Of a stretch of DNA of 45,329 nt, positions 38,405-45,329 are shown piece after piece; position 1 is the first letter of the stretch; each line of letters opens with the position of its first letter. The translations under genes and the position numbers were made by a program. The notes under the pieces were generated by a model. The model ran no database searches. It saw nothing but the letters and a program-made list of their open reading frames with translations, and was not told the origin of the DNA. The stretch comes from Pirellulales bacterium. Its GTDB lineage: Bacteria; Planctomycetota; Planctomycetia; Pirellulales; JACPPG01. The DNA is taken from positions 1 to 45,329 of the forward strand of contig DASXEJ010000217.1 of the NCBI GenBank assembly GCA_036490175.1, read 5' to 3'.

Positions 38405-38632
38405 TACGCAACCACGCGTCATATGCCCAAGGTGTAACGCCGTCGATTCGCGCCTGATCCCACCACCGCTACACTTAACGCTGCCGTGGTCGTGAATCGG
38501 GTCGCAGCAGGCCACGAAAGGTAGCGGATACCGATCAAGACCTCGCACGCTGGGGGAATCGGTTGTTCGCCACTAGAGACCCATCTCAAGCTAGACAAAT
38601 CGAGAACAACCATCGGGTAGGAGACGTTTTCC

Positions 38633-39805
38633 ATGCAGACTCGGGTGCTGGTCCTATCGGCCTCGGTGGGGGCGGGGCACTTGCGCGCGGCCGAGGCCGT
38701 GGAATTGGCTCTTCGCCAGATTGCCCCCCACATCGAAGTTCAAAACGGCGACGTGCTGGAATTCACCAACGCTGTGTTTCGCCGCATGTACGGCACGGCG
38801 TATCTCGATCTGGTGAACTACTTTCCGCACTTCGTCGGCTACTTCTATGATTGGCTGGAAGGAGACGGCGATACACGCACCCGCAAGCGCGACCGCCTGC
38901 GGCAAGCCGTGCAAAAGCTGAATCTGGGGGCTTTCGAGCGATTCTTGACCGACCAGCAATGGAACCTGGTCATCAATACCCACTTTCTGCCGGCCGACCT
39001 GATCGCCACGCTGCGCACGCGCGGCAAGTTGGGCCTGCCCCAAGTCACGGTCTGCACCGATTTCGACACTCATCGCTTGTGGATCAATCAGCCCTGCGAA
39101 CGCTACTTTTGCGCGACCGACGAAGGCTCGCTCCACCTGCAGCATTACGGCGTGCCGGCCAGCGATATCGACGTCACGGGCATTCCCATCCATCCGGTCT
39201 TTGCCGAACCTGCCGATCGGGCCAAGTGTCTGGCCCAGCAGGGACTCGTGGGCGATCGCCCCGTGCTCTTACAACTCTGTGGAGGCTTTGGCGTCGGTCC
39301 GGTGGAAGCCGTCTTCCAGGGTTTGCTGCACGTGGAACGGCCCTGCGAAATTGTCGCCGTGTGCGGGCGTAATGCCGAGCTCAAAGAGGCGCTCGAAAAG
39401 CTGCCCACGCCGGAGCGTCATCGCGTGAAGATCCTGGGACTGTCTCGAGAAATCGACCAATTGATGGGCTGCGCCGACCTGTTGATCTCGAAGCCGGGCG
39501 GGCTGACAACGTCTGAAGCCCTGGCACGCGGTCTGCCGATGGTGATCGTCAATCCGATTCCCGGCCAAGAGAGCCGCAACAGCGACTACTTGCTGGAAAG
39601 CGGCGCAGCAGTGAAGGTGAATCACGTCTGCACGCTGACCGCCAAAATCAATGAACTGCTGGCACAACCAGATCGACTGCAGCAACTGCGCGCCAAAGCC
39701 CGGGCGATCGGGCATCCAACGGCGGCGTTCGACGTCGCGCGGCGCAGCCTGGCCGTGATCGGCATAAAGTCCGAGGTTGCCGCGCCCTCGGCGGCCCACG
39801 CGTAA
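38633..39805 (+). CDS. Glycosyltransferase family 28, MGDG synthase/processive diacylglycerol glucosyltransferase-like
   Basis: A 390-residue GT-B enzyme. The N-terminal domain has the L-S-A-S-V-G-A-G-H-L-R-A-A-E-A motif of MGDG synthases and UgtP, followed by Y-L-D-L-V-N-Y-F-P-H-F. The C-terminal domain begins near residue 190 with L-L-Q-L-C-G-G-F-G-V-G and binds the UDP-sugar through I-S-K-P-G-G-L-T-T-S-E-A-L-A-R-G-L-P-M. Relatives add glucose or galactose from UDP-sugar to diacylglycerol at the inner membrane face, so a glycolipid product is the best guess. The start has AGGAG nine bases upstream. It follows an unusually structured 620-bp leader region. The MFS gene downstream is on the same strand after 122 bp, without an evident functional link. 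Confidence 0.88.
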   Translation: MQTRVLVLSASVGAGHLRAAEAVELALRQIAPHIEVQNGDVLEFTNAVFRRMYGTAYLDLVNYFPHFVGYFYDWLEGDGDTRTRKRDRLRQAVQKLNLGAFERFLTDQQWNLVINTHFLPADLIATLRTRGKLGLPQVTVCTDFDTHRLWINQPCERYFCATDEGSLHLQHYGVPASDIDVTGIPIHPVFAEPADRAKCLAQQGLVGDRPVLLQLCGGFGVGPVEAVFQGLLHVERPCEIVAVCGRNAELKEALEKLPTPERHRVKILGLSREIDQLMGCADLLISKPGGLTTSEALARGLPMVIVNPIPGQESRNSDYLLESGAAVKVNHVCTLTAKINELLAQPDRLQQLRAKARAIGHPTAAFDVARRSLAVIGIKSEVAAPSAAHA

Positions 39806-39927
39806 TTCGCCTTGAAGAAAAGGCCGCGCCCTGTTGTCGACAGCACGCGGCACGCTTGCCATGACCGCACTCCGTTCGTGCCGCGGGGCATTTAAACCCC
39901 ATTTCTTGCATCCGAAGTCGTGCCGCC

Positions 39928-41160
39928 TTGGACCCATCGACCGAAAAACTCGCATCCCCGGCGCCCGCTAATCCGCGACCGCCGCTGCCGGCCAACGTCA
40001 AGCTGCTGGGCCTGACGAGCCTGGTGAACGACATCGCCAGCGAAATGATTTATCCGCTGCTGCCCGATCTCTTAAAGGGGATCATGGGCGTCGGTTACGG
40101 CCAAATCGCAATTGTGCTCGGCGTTATCGAAGGCATCGCCGAGGCCGTTTCGAGCATTCTGAAACTTTTCGCTGGCAGTTGGTCCGACCGCACCGGTCGC
40201 CGCAAAAGTTGGATCGTGACCGGTTACAGCATGGCGGCCGTCGCGCGACCGCTGCTCGGTTTGGTCGTTCTGCCGTGGCAAGTGCTTGCCTGCCGCGTCG
40301 GCGACCGGCTAGGCAAGGGACTACGCACCAGCGCCCGCGACGCCGTCATCGCCGAGAGCACGCCGCCGGCCATTCGGGGCTGGGCCTTTGGGTTTCATCG
40401 CGCTATGGACCATCTGGGCGCCGCGATTGGCCCCGTGATTGCCACCTTGTTCTTGTGGTGCTGGCCCGGTCATGTGCAGACGCTGTTCATGCTGACGATT
40501 ATTCCGGGCGCGGTCGTGGTGGGCATCTTGTTTTTCGGGCTGCGCGAGCCGCCGCGATCGGTCGTGGCCGCGCAGCCATTCGTTTGGTCGCTCGCGCCGT
40601 TTGATCGCAACTTTCGCTTGTATTTGTTGTCGCTCGCCGTGTTCACGCTAGGCAACTCCAGCGATTTGTTCTTGCTCGCCCGCAGCGGCCAATTGGGCGT
40701 GCCCGAAGCGCTGCTCCCCATCATGTGGTTTGTCTTCCACGTGGCGAAAAGCGCCGGCAATATGATCGTGGGCCGGCTGGTCGAGCGGGTGGGAGCCCGT
40801 CGATTGATCGTGGCAGGTTGGACTGCTTATGCGGCCGTGTACCTGGGATTTGCCCTGGCTAGCGAAGCCTGGCACGCTTGGGCGTTATTCATGGCCTACG
40901 CGGTGTTCTATTCACTTACCGAACCCCCCGAGAAGACACTGGTGGCCCAGCTTGTACCAGGGGAACGCAAGGGACTGGCCTACGGCTGGTACAACTTTGC
41001 GATTGGCGTGGCGGCGATGCCGGCCAGCGTGTTATTCGGGTTCTTATACACGCAGTTTGGCGACTACGGCGCGCTCGTGGCGTTTAGCACCGGCGCTGGC
41101 CTGGCCCTCGTGGCGACCGTGTTGTTGTTGGGAGTGAAGCACGAGCGACATACGGGCTAA
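39928..41160 (+). CDS. Major facilitator superfamily transporter
   Basis: A 410-residue membrane protein with about twelve segments. The first helix region has L-G-L-T-S-L-V-N-D-I-A-S-E-M-I-Y-P-L-L-P. The loop between helices 2 and 3 has the MFS signature G-S-W-S-D-R-T-G-R-R-K. The next loop region has R-V-G-D-R-L-G-K-G-L-R-T-S-A-R-D-A-V-I-A. These patterns occur in a bacterial MFS branch often labelled as drug or tetracycline exporters, but the substrate is unknown. No ATG exists before the first helix, so the TTG at 39928 is taken. It has no good ribosome-binding site and the true N-terminus is uncertain by a few residues. The tail ends with a His/Arg-rich cytosolic stretch. Confidence 0.88.
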   Translation: MDPSTEKLASPAPANPRPPLPANVKLLGLTSLVNDIASEMIYPLLPDLLKGIMGVGYGQIAIVLGVIEGIAEAVSSILKLFAGSWSDRTGRRKSWIVTGYSMAAVARPLLGLVVLPWQVLACRVGDRLGKGLRTSARDAVIAESTPPAIRGWAFGFHRAMDHLGAAIGPVIATLFLWCWPGHVQTLFMLTIIPGAVVVGILFFGLREPPRSVVAAQPFVWSLAPFDRNFRLYLLSLAVFTLGNSSDLFLLARSGQLGVPEALLPIMWFVFHVAKSAGNMIVGRLVERVGARRLIVAGWTAYAAVYLGFALASEAWHAWALFMAYAVFYSLTEPPEKTLVAQLVPGERKGLAYGWYNFAIGVAAMPASVLFGFLYTQFGDYGALVAFSTGAGLALVATVLLLGVKHERHTG

Positions 41161-41202
41161 ACAGTCTGTTGCGAAGGGCCGGTACGGCGGCACCGCCAGC
41201 GT

Positions 41203-41616
41203 CTAGTCGCGGACGATTTCAAACGCACTGGCCACTTCGGGCGGAATGCGCGCTAATGCAAAGGTCTTGAAGCTGACGAAGGCCCATTCCGTGGCGGCAG
41301 TGGCTAGCACCACGTCGTCGCGGCGGCGGATCATCTTGTAGCGTCGCAGGCAGGAAAGCCGGCGAAAATCAGCGACCCAGGTGCGCACGTTGACCTCGTC
41401 ACCCTCAAAGGCCGATTGCTGGTACTTGATCTCGTGCGACCGCACGACGAACCCGGCCCCCATTTGCTCGTACGCCTCGGTCGGCCATCCCTGCGCCGCG
41501 GAATGCGCAATCGCCGCCGCCAGCGCCCAACGGAGATACTCCAGATTATTGACATGCCCAAGCCGATCGATGTGTTCGGGCGTGACGGTGAGCAGATGTT
41601 CGTAGATGGCAGGCAT
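41203..41616 (-). CDS. Acyl-CoA thioesterase, 4-hydroxybenzoyl-CoA thioesterase family
   Basis: A 137-residue single hot-dog domain. The active-site motif is in H-I-D-R-L-G-H-V-N-N-L-E-Y-L-R-W (Asp at residue 17), as in the YbgC/4HBT group. It is followed by G-A-G-F-V-V-R-S-H-E-I-K-Y and a strand ending T-E-W-A-F-V. Members cleave acyl-CoA or acyl-ACP thioesters, typically as tetramers in the cytosol. Chain specificity cannot be read from sequence. The gene is convergent with the MFS gene (42-bp gap) and divergent from the SRPBCC gene (242-bp gap). Confidence 0.9.
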   Translation of the reverse strand: MPAIYEHLLTVTPEHIDRLGHVNNLEYLRWALAAAIAHSAAQGWPTEAYEQMGAGFVVRSHEIKYQQSAFEGDEVNVRTWVADFRRLSCLRRYKMIRRRDDVVLATAATEWAFVSFKTFALARIPPEVASAFEIVRD

Positions 41617-41858
41617 GGGGTACTTGTTCTATTTCGCGGGCCGATGGTTCGGATCGACCCTGTTTGTATCGAGGTGTATAGATCTCGGCGAGGCACGAGG
41701 GTTTGTATAGGCGGGCCGGCCGGTGTCGCGAGGTGCGATAAGTCTACCGCGATGCACCGCTGGCGACGATCTAATAGCCGTGTTGTGAAGAGCCGCCAAC
41801 CTGGAATAGGATATTCGAACCAAGTTGAGAAGCTTCTCCCCGCAACAGGTCAACTCCG

Positions 41859-42302
41859 ATGCGGATCGAACACTCGCTCGATATAAAGGCGCCTGCCGAC
41901 ATCGTCTGGTCTGTCACGACGGATGTCGAGCGTTGGCCGGAGTGGACGCCGACAATGCACAGCGTCCAACGTCTGGATGCAGGTCCGTTCCAGATCGGCA
42001 GTTCCGCCCGCATCAAGCAGCCACGGCTCGCCGAAGCCATTTGGCGTGTCACGTCGCTGACGCCGGGCAAGCGGTTCACCTGGGAAACGCAGAACCGCGG
42101 AATGCGCATGGTCGCCTCCCACGAAATCCTTCCGCAGGGCGGTGGCTGCACGAGCCACCTTAGTTTGGACATCTCGGGATGGCTGTCCATGCTGCTCGCA
42201 CCGCTGATTCTTCGCTCGGCAGCCAGTGCCATGGCCATTGAAAACAATCGACTCCGCGAATTTTGCCAACAACTGTCGCGCCAGGGCGAGACGACCGACT
42301 AG
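41859..42302 (+). CDS. SRPBCC-fold (START/polyketide cyclase-like) protein
   Basis: A 147-residue protein with the helix-grip fold: an N-terminal strand M-R-I-E-H-S-L-D-I-K-A-P, then A-D-I-V-W-S-V-T-T-D-V-E-R-W-P-E-W-T, the mark of the SRPBCC 'polyketide cyclase/dehydrase' group. A central R-F-T-W-E-T strand follows, and a long C-terminal helix ends with E-N-N-R-L-R-E-F-C-Q-Q. Such proteins bind hydrophobic ligands in a cavity; most bacterial members have no known ligand. No strong ribosome-binding site is seen at the ATG. It precedes the hemX-hemA pair by 258 bp and is probably transcribed separately. Confidence 0.87.
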   Translation: MRIEHSLDIKAPADIVWSVTTDVERWPEWTPTMHSVQRLDAGPFQIGSSARIKQPRLAEAIWRVTSLTPGKRFTWETQNRGMRMVASHEILPQGGGCTSHLSLDISGWLSMLLAPLILRSAASAMAIENNRLREFCQQLSRQGETTD

Positions 42303-42560
42303 GTGCGGGGACGATGCGCTAATTTTCGCCCCAGACTGTTGTCGGAACAATCTGACTCCGTCGGCGGCATTTGGCCGAATTTCATTGGGTTTAGGCTCTC
42401 CGCTAGGATACTGGCGGGTAGACATATCGGGCGGTGCCACGTAGCCTGGAACTAGGCCGTCCACCGCTGCCGGTCGGTCGACAACACCCCCCTTTTGCCA
42501 GGTTCGGCCTGGGATCTTGGCAGCCTGTTCCGCCCGCCGTGCGTTTTTTGGTTGCCCCAT

Positions 42561-43472
42561 ATGCTCGCGGGAATCAGCACCCTCTGTTTTGGCGCAAGCT
42601 ACGCGGTGGCGCTGTCACTGGAAGTGTCACGGCTGTGGTTTCGTAGCGGCCTGCGCGGCGCCTTGCTGGTGCTGTTCGCCTCGGCCGGCCTGTTGGCGCA
42701 CACTTTGTTCCTGGTTTACCGCGCGACGACCGCCACCAGCACGCCGCTATCGAGCCAGTTCGACTGGTTTCTGGTGGCGGCCTGGGTGCTGGCGGCGACG
42801 TACTTGTACCTGAACTTCTACCATCCCCGCACCGCGGTCGGTTTGTTCATCCTGCCACTGGTCTTGGTGTTGGTGGGGGTGGCGCAGTTCTTTGCAAGCC
42901 ACGAGCCGTTTGCCGAGCGCCGCGCCTCGCAAGTCTGGGGCGCGATTCACGGTGTGTTCATTCTGCTCGGCACCGTGGCCGTGATGGTCGGCTTTGTCGC
43001 AGGTGTAATGTACCTCTTGCAGGCCTACCGGCTGAAACACAAGAAGCTGCCGCCACAAGGTTTCCGCCTGCCGAATCTGGAATGGCTTGAACATCTCAAC
43101 ACCCGGGCGATCGTGGTTTCGGCCCTGATGTTGGCCGCCGGTTTTCTGTCAGGCACGGTGCTGAACCTGGTCAACCACCGGTTGCAAATCGACGAATTGC
43201 CCTGGACCGATCCGGTGATTTGGACCTCCAGCCTGTTGTTGGTTTGGGTCGCCACGGCCGCCACGTTCAGCGTCGCGTATCGCCCGGCGCGGCAGGGTCG
43301 CAAGGTGGCTTACCTGACGGTGGCCAGTTTCCTGTTTCTGGTGTTGGCCGTCAGCCTGCGGTTGTTTCTGCCGAGCGGCCATTCGGCGGCGCGCGACAAC
43401 CAACTGGGCCGAGAATCAACGCTGAGCACGAGCACGCACGTCCGTACGCCCGGCGGCCGAGGTGCCGCATGA
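42561..43472 (+). CDS. CcsA/HemX-like cytochrome c assembly membrane protein
   Basis: About 303 residues with eight membrane segments, typical of the HemX/CcsA (ResC-like) family. These proteins are placed next to hemA and affect haem handling or cytochrome c maturation. Landmarks are the first helix L-A-G-I-S-T-L-C-F-G-A-S-Y-A-V, the loop G-A-I-H-G-V-F-I-L-L-G-T-V-A with a probable haem-ligand His, and W-T-D-P-V-I-W-T-S-S-L-L-L-V-W in the sixth helix region. I take the ATG at 42561 because similarity starts there; the ATG at 42495 would add 22 non-hydrophobic residues. No clear ribosome-binding site is seen. The stop overlaps the hemA ATG by four bases. The C-terminal 35 residues are hydrophilic and Arg/Ser-rich. 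Confidence 0.82.
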   Translation: MLAGISTLCFGASYAVALSLEVSRLWFRSGLRGALLVLFASAGLLAHTLFLVYRATTATSTPLSSQFDWFLVAAWVLAATYLYLNFYHPRTAVGLFILPLVLVLVGVAQFFASHEPFAERRASQVWGAIHGVFILLGTVAVMVGFVAGVMYLLQAYRLKHKKLPPQGFRLPNLEWLEHLNTRAIVVSALMLAAGFLSGTVLNLVNHRLQIDELPWTDPVIWTSSLLLVWVATAATFSVAYRPARQGRKVAYLTVASFLFLVLAVSLRLFLPSGHSAARDNQLGRESTLSTSTHVRTPGGRGAA

Positions 43473-44743
43473 AGTATCAGATGTGCGGTCTCAGCCATCA
43501 TACGGCGAGTGTCGAAGTGCGGGGCCGCGTGGCCTTTAGCGCCGAGCAGGCCCGCAAGGCATTGAGTTCGCTGCGGGCCCGTTTTCCGGCGGTCGAAGCT
43601 GTCGTGCTGTCGACGTGCAACCGCGTCGAAATCTACACAGCCGGAGATACCCCGGCCGGCGTCCCCAGCCACCAGCAAGTTGCAGAGTTTCTGGCCGACT
43701 TTCACGGCCTGAATCTGCAGGAGATTTTCGACGATCTATTCGAGCGCACCGGCGAGGACGTGGTGCGGCATCTGTTCCATGTCGCCGCCAGTCTCGACAG
43801 CATGGTCGTCGGCGAGCCGCATATCGTGGTCCAGATCAAACAGGCCTACGAACTGGCGTGCGAGCGCGACAGCACCGGACCGCTGACGAACCAGGCATTT
43901 CAGGGGGCACTGCGGGTGGCCAAGCGCGTGGCCAGTGAGACCTCGATCAACGAGAAGCGCGTGAGCATCCCCAGCGTGGCCATCGCTGATTTCGCCAAGC
44001 AAATCTTCGAGCGGTTCGACGACAAACGGGTGCTGGTGATCGGGGCCGGTGAAATGGCCGAAGAGACACTCCGCTACCTACAAGACGAAGGGGCACGCGA
44101 CGTGCGCGTCTTGAACCGGAACTACGAGCGGGCGGAACAGTTGGCCCATGCCTGGCAGGGAAAACCAGCGCACTGGGAGCAACTAGAGACTGAGTTGGCT
44201 GCGGCTGATCTAGTGATCAGTACGACCGCCAGCAGCGAACCAATCATGACCGCCCAGCGGTTTCAGCCTATCGAGGCGGCCCGCTATCAGCGCCCCCTCT
44301 TCATCCTCGATTTGGCGCTACCACGCGATTTCGATCCGGCGATCGGACAATCGCTGGGCGTCTACCTGTATTCGATCGACGACTTGCGCGAGGCCTGCGA
44401 CCGCAACCGCAAGGAGCGTGAGAAGGAATGGCCGGCTGCGCTGCGGATCGTCGAGCAGGAGACAGCCCGTTTCATGGCGGACTTGAATCACCGGGCCACC
44501 GGCCCGATTATCAAGCGCTTGAAGCAGGGCTGGCAGCAAACCACGCAAGACGAACTGCGCCGGCTGCTGAATAAATTGCCGGACCTTAGCGAGCGCGAGC
44601 AACTCGAGATTAACCAGTCGTTCGATCGACTAATCAATAAGCTGCTGCACCCCCCGCTCGAATCGCTGCGCGACGAAGCGGCCCATGGGATGCCGCACGC
44701 GCTGCTCGACGCATTCAAGCGACTGTTTCAGCTCAAAGACTGA
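43469..44743 (+). CDS. hemA: Glutamyl-tRNA reductase
   Basis: A 424-residue enzyme that reduces glutamyl-tRNA to glutamate-1-semialdehyde, the first committed step of C5-pathway haem synthesis. The N-terminal G-L-S-H-H-T-A-S-V-E-V-R is followed by catalytic Cys50 in L-S-T-C-N-R-V-E-I-Y. The tRNA/substrate region has H-L-F-H-V-A-A-S-L-D-S-M-V-V-G-E-P. The NADPH domain begins with V-L-V-I-G-A-G-E-M-A-E. The C-terminal half is the long helical dimerisation domain. The start ATG overlaps the stop of the hemX-like gene (ATGA), so translation is probably coupled. The frame is open further upstream inside the hemX-like gene, but the family start is unambiguous. Confidence 0.96.
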   Translation: MKYQMCGLSHHTASVEVRGRVAFSAEQARKALSSLRARFPAVEAVVLSTCNRVEIYTAGDTPAGVPSHQQVAEFLADFHGLNLQEIFDDLFERTGEDVVRHLFHVAASLDSMVVGEPHIVVQIKQAYELACERDSTGPLTNQAFQGALRVAKRVASETSINEKRVSIPSVAIADFAKQIFERFDDKRVLVIGAGEMAEETLRYLQDEGARDVRVLNRNYERAEQLAHAWQGKPAHWEQLETELAAADLVISTTASSEPIMTAQRFQPIEAARYQRPLFILDLALPRDFDPAIGQSLGVYLYSIDDLREACDRNRKEREKEWPAALRIVEQETARFMADLNHRATGPIIKRLKQGWQQTTQDELRRLLNKLPDLSEREQLEINQSFDRLINKLLHPPLESLRDEAAHGMPHALLDAFKRLFQLKD

Positions 44744-44781
44744 CCGCACTCTCGGTACGGTCCGCCGGCGCGAGTCCGCGC

Positions 44782-45132
44782 TCACTCGCCTTCTTCCCAC
44801 TCCTCTTCCTCCTCTTCATCATCATCGTCCTCGTCCTCATCATCGTCTTCCCAATCGTCGTCGTCTTCGTCGTCTTCGTCTTCCCAATCTTCATCGTCCT
44901 CGTCGTCAACTTCTTCCCAGTCGTCGTCGAAGTCGTCGTCGTCGGCCTCCTCATCCTCCTCATCGTCTTCGTCCTCATCATCGTCGTCGAGCTCTTCGTC
45001 CTCGTCTTCGTCCAACTCCTCTTCTTCGTCCTCGTCCGTCTTCTTGGCGAGTGCGCGCACGTCGAGCGCCGCCATGACGGCCGACAAAGACCGCCTCTCG
45101 GTGTCGAACTCCTGTTCGAGGGAAATCGTCAC
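44782..45132 (-). CDS. Hyperacidic Asp/Glu-rich protein coupled to scpB
   Basis: A 116-residue protein of two parts. Residues 1-31 (I-S-L-E-Q-E-F-D-T-E-R-R-S-L-S-A-V-M-A-A-L-D-V-R) are ordinary and probably helical. Residues 33-116 are extreme: 74 of 84 are Asp or Glu. Aromatic residues punctuate the tail (Phe68, Trp72, Trp83, Trp94, Trp112), the first three Trp exactly 11 apart. The start is GTG, overlapping the stop of scpB by four bases (GTGA), with AGAGGAG eight bases upstream. A real gene is supported by that start signal, the shared frame with scpB and the regular Trp spacing. I recognise no family. It could mimic DNA, bind basic proteins or ribosomes, or buffer metal; all of this is inference. 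Confidence 0.78.
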   Translation of the reverse strand: MTISLEQEFDTERRSLSAVMAALDVRALAKKTDEDEEEELDEDEDEELDDDDEDEDDEEDEEADDDDFDDDWEEVDDEDDEDWEDEDDEDDDDWEDDDEDEDDDDEEEEEEWEEGE

Positions 45133-45329
45133 GTGTTTTGCTCCTCTTTCAGATCGTAGTTCAGTCCGGGTAAATCCTGATCCCGGTGATCACCGGGGAT
45201 AGCTTCGTTGATAGCGGTTTGCGTAGCAAGATTTTGCAGCGGCCGCAATTGCGCGGCGCGCGGCAAGTCGTCCAATGTACGTAAACCAAAAGTCCGCAGG
45301 AACCGGGGAGTAGTACCATACAAGAAGGG
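45129..45329 (-). CDS. scpB: Segregation and condensation protein B, C-terminal part only
   Basis: Sixty-six or so residues running off the right edge; the N-terminal part lies outside the window. The visible end has L-(Y/V)-G-T-T-P-R-F-L-R-T-F-G-L-R-T-L-D-D-L-P, the hallmark second winged-helix end of ScpB. ScpB dimers join ScpA and the SMC ATPase in the condensin-like complex that organises and separates chromosomes. After the motif there is an extra tail of about 40 residues (Q-L-R-P-L-Q-N-L-A-T-Q-T-A-I-N-E-A-I-P-G-D) beyond the conserved core. Its stop overlaps the GTG of the hyperacidic gene. An scpA gene is not visible. Confidence 0.85.
   Translation of the reverse strand, partial: PFLYGTTPRFLRTFGLRTLDDLPRAAQLRPLQNLATQTAINEAIPGDHRDQDLPGLNYDLKEEQNT

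Larger units (their letters stand above)
38009..38632. other. Long intergenic region rich in palindromes and repeats
   Basis: About 620 bp between typA and the glycosyltransferase gene, both on plus. The central part (38280-38405) is unusually AT-rich and structured, with the elements listed separately. AGGAG lies nine bases before the ATG at 38633. No gene is called; a basic 91-codon minus-strand frame at 38044-38319 lacks a ribosome-binding site. Confidence 0.5.

Overview
The window looks like chromosomal DNA from a GC-rich planctomycete, probably of the Pirellulales type. The evidence is the combination of gene families: a DUF1553-DUF1501 pair, a di-haem protein with two planctomycete-type cytochrome c domains, two secreted Cys-type sulfatases, PEP-CTERM proteins, a 'mu-protocadherin-like' repeat protein and a large CheB-CheR-kinase hybrid. 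Genes face both ways in short units with long leaders. I see no tRNA, rRNA, insertion sequence, phage gene or CRISPR array. The organism assignment is inference from gene content, not from a marker gene.

Layout. 1-1829: end of a DUF1553 gene and a Tat-exported DUF1501 protein. 2013-6454: VOC protein, CHASE3/PAS sensor kinase and class III CoA transferase, all on minus. 6800-9774: a GntR(YtrA)-ABC ATPase-permease operon whose promoter carries a perfect inverted repeat. 10170-12514: a trypsin-fold protein with Thr at the nucleophile position, a decayed SUMF1/PEP-CTERM remnant and an intact PEP-CTERM protein. 13031-17206: a 1391-residue CheB-CheR-PAS-kinase-receiver protein. 17563-22124: small membrane protein, secreted hypothetical, SGNH hydrolase, SDR, YebC-like regulator and GNAT. 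22426-26634: di-haem protein with a possible dead peptidase-like tail, and a GT-C-like membrane protein. 26810-33794: sulfatase, repeat protein, HAD phosphatase and a second sulfatase. 33966-41160: GMC oxidoreductase, TypA/BipA, an MGDG-synthase-like glycosyltransferase and an MFS transporter. 41203-45329: thioesterase, SRPBCC protein, a ccsA/hemX-like gene overlapping hemA, and at the edge scpB overlapping a hyperacidic protein gene.

Several units are wired together by sequence. gntR-ATPase-permease shares one promoter and near-overlapping signals. The second sulfatase and the HAD gene are 47 bp apart. hemX/hemA and scpB/acidic gene each overlap by 4 bases, which suggests translational coupling. 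The most unusual items are the hyperacidic, periodically Trp-spaced protein coupled to scpB, the Ser-to-Thr trypsin-like protein, the cytochrome/peptidase-like fusion, and a cluster of palindromes and repeats ahead of the glycosyltransferase gene. No single locus stands out as a complete new defence or mobile system.
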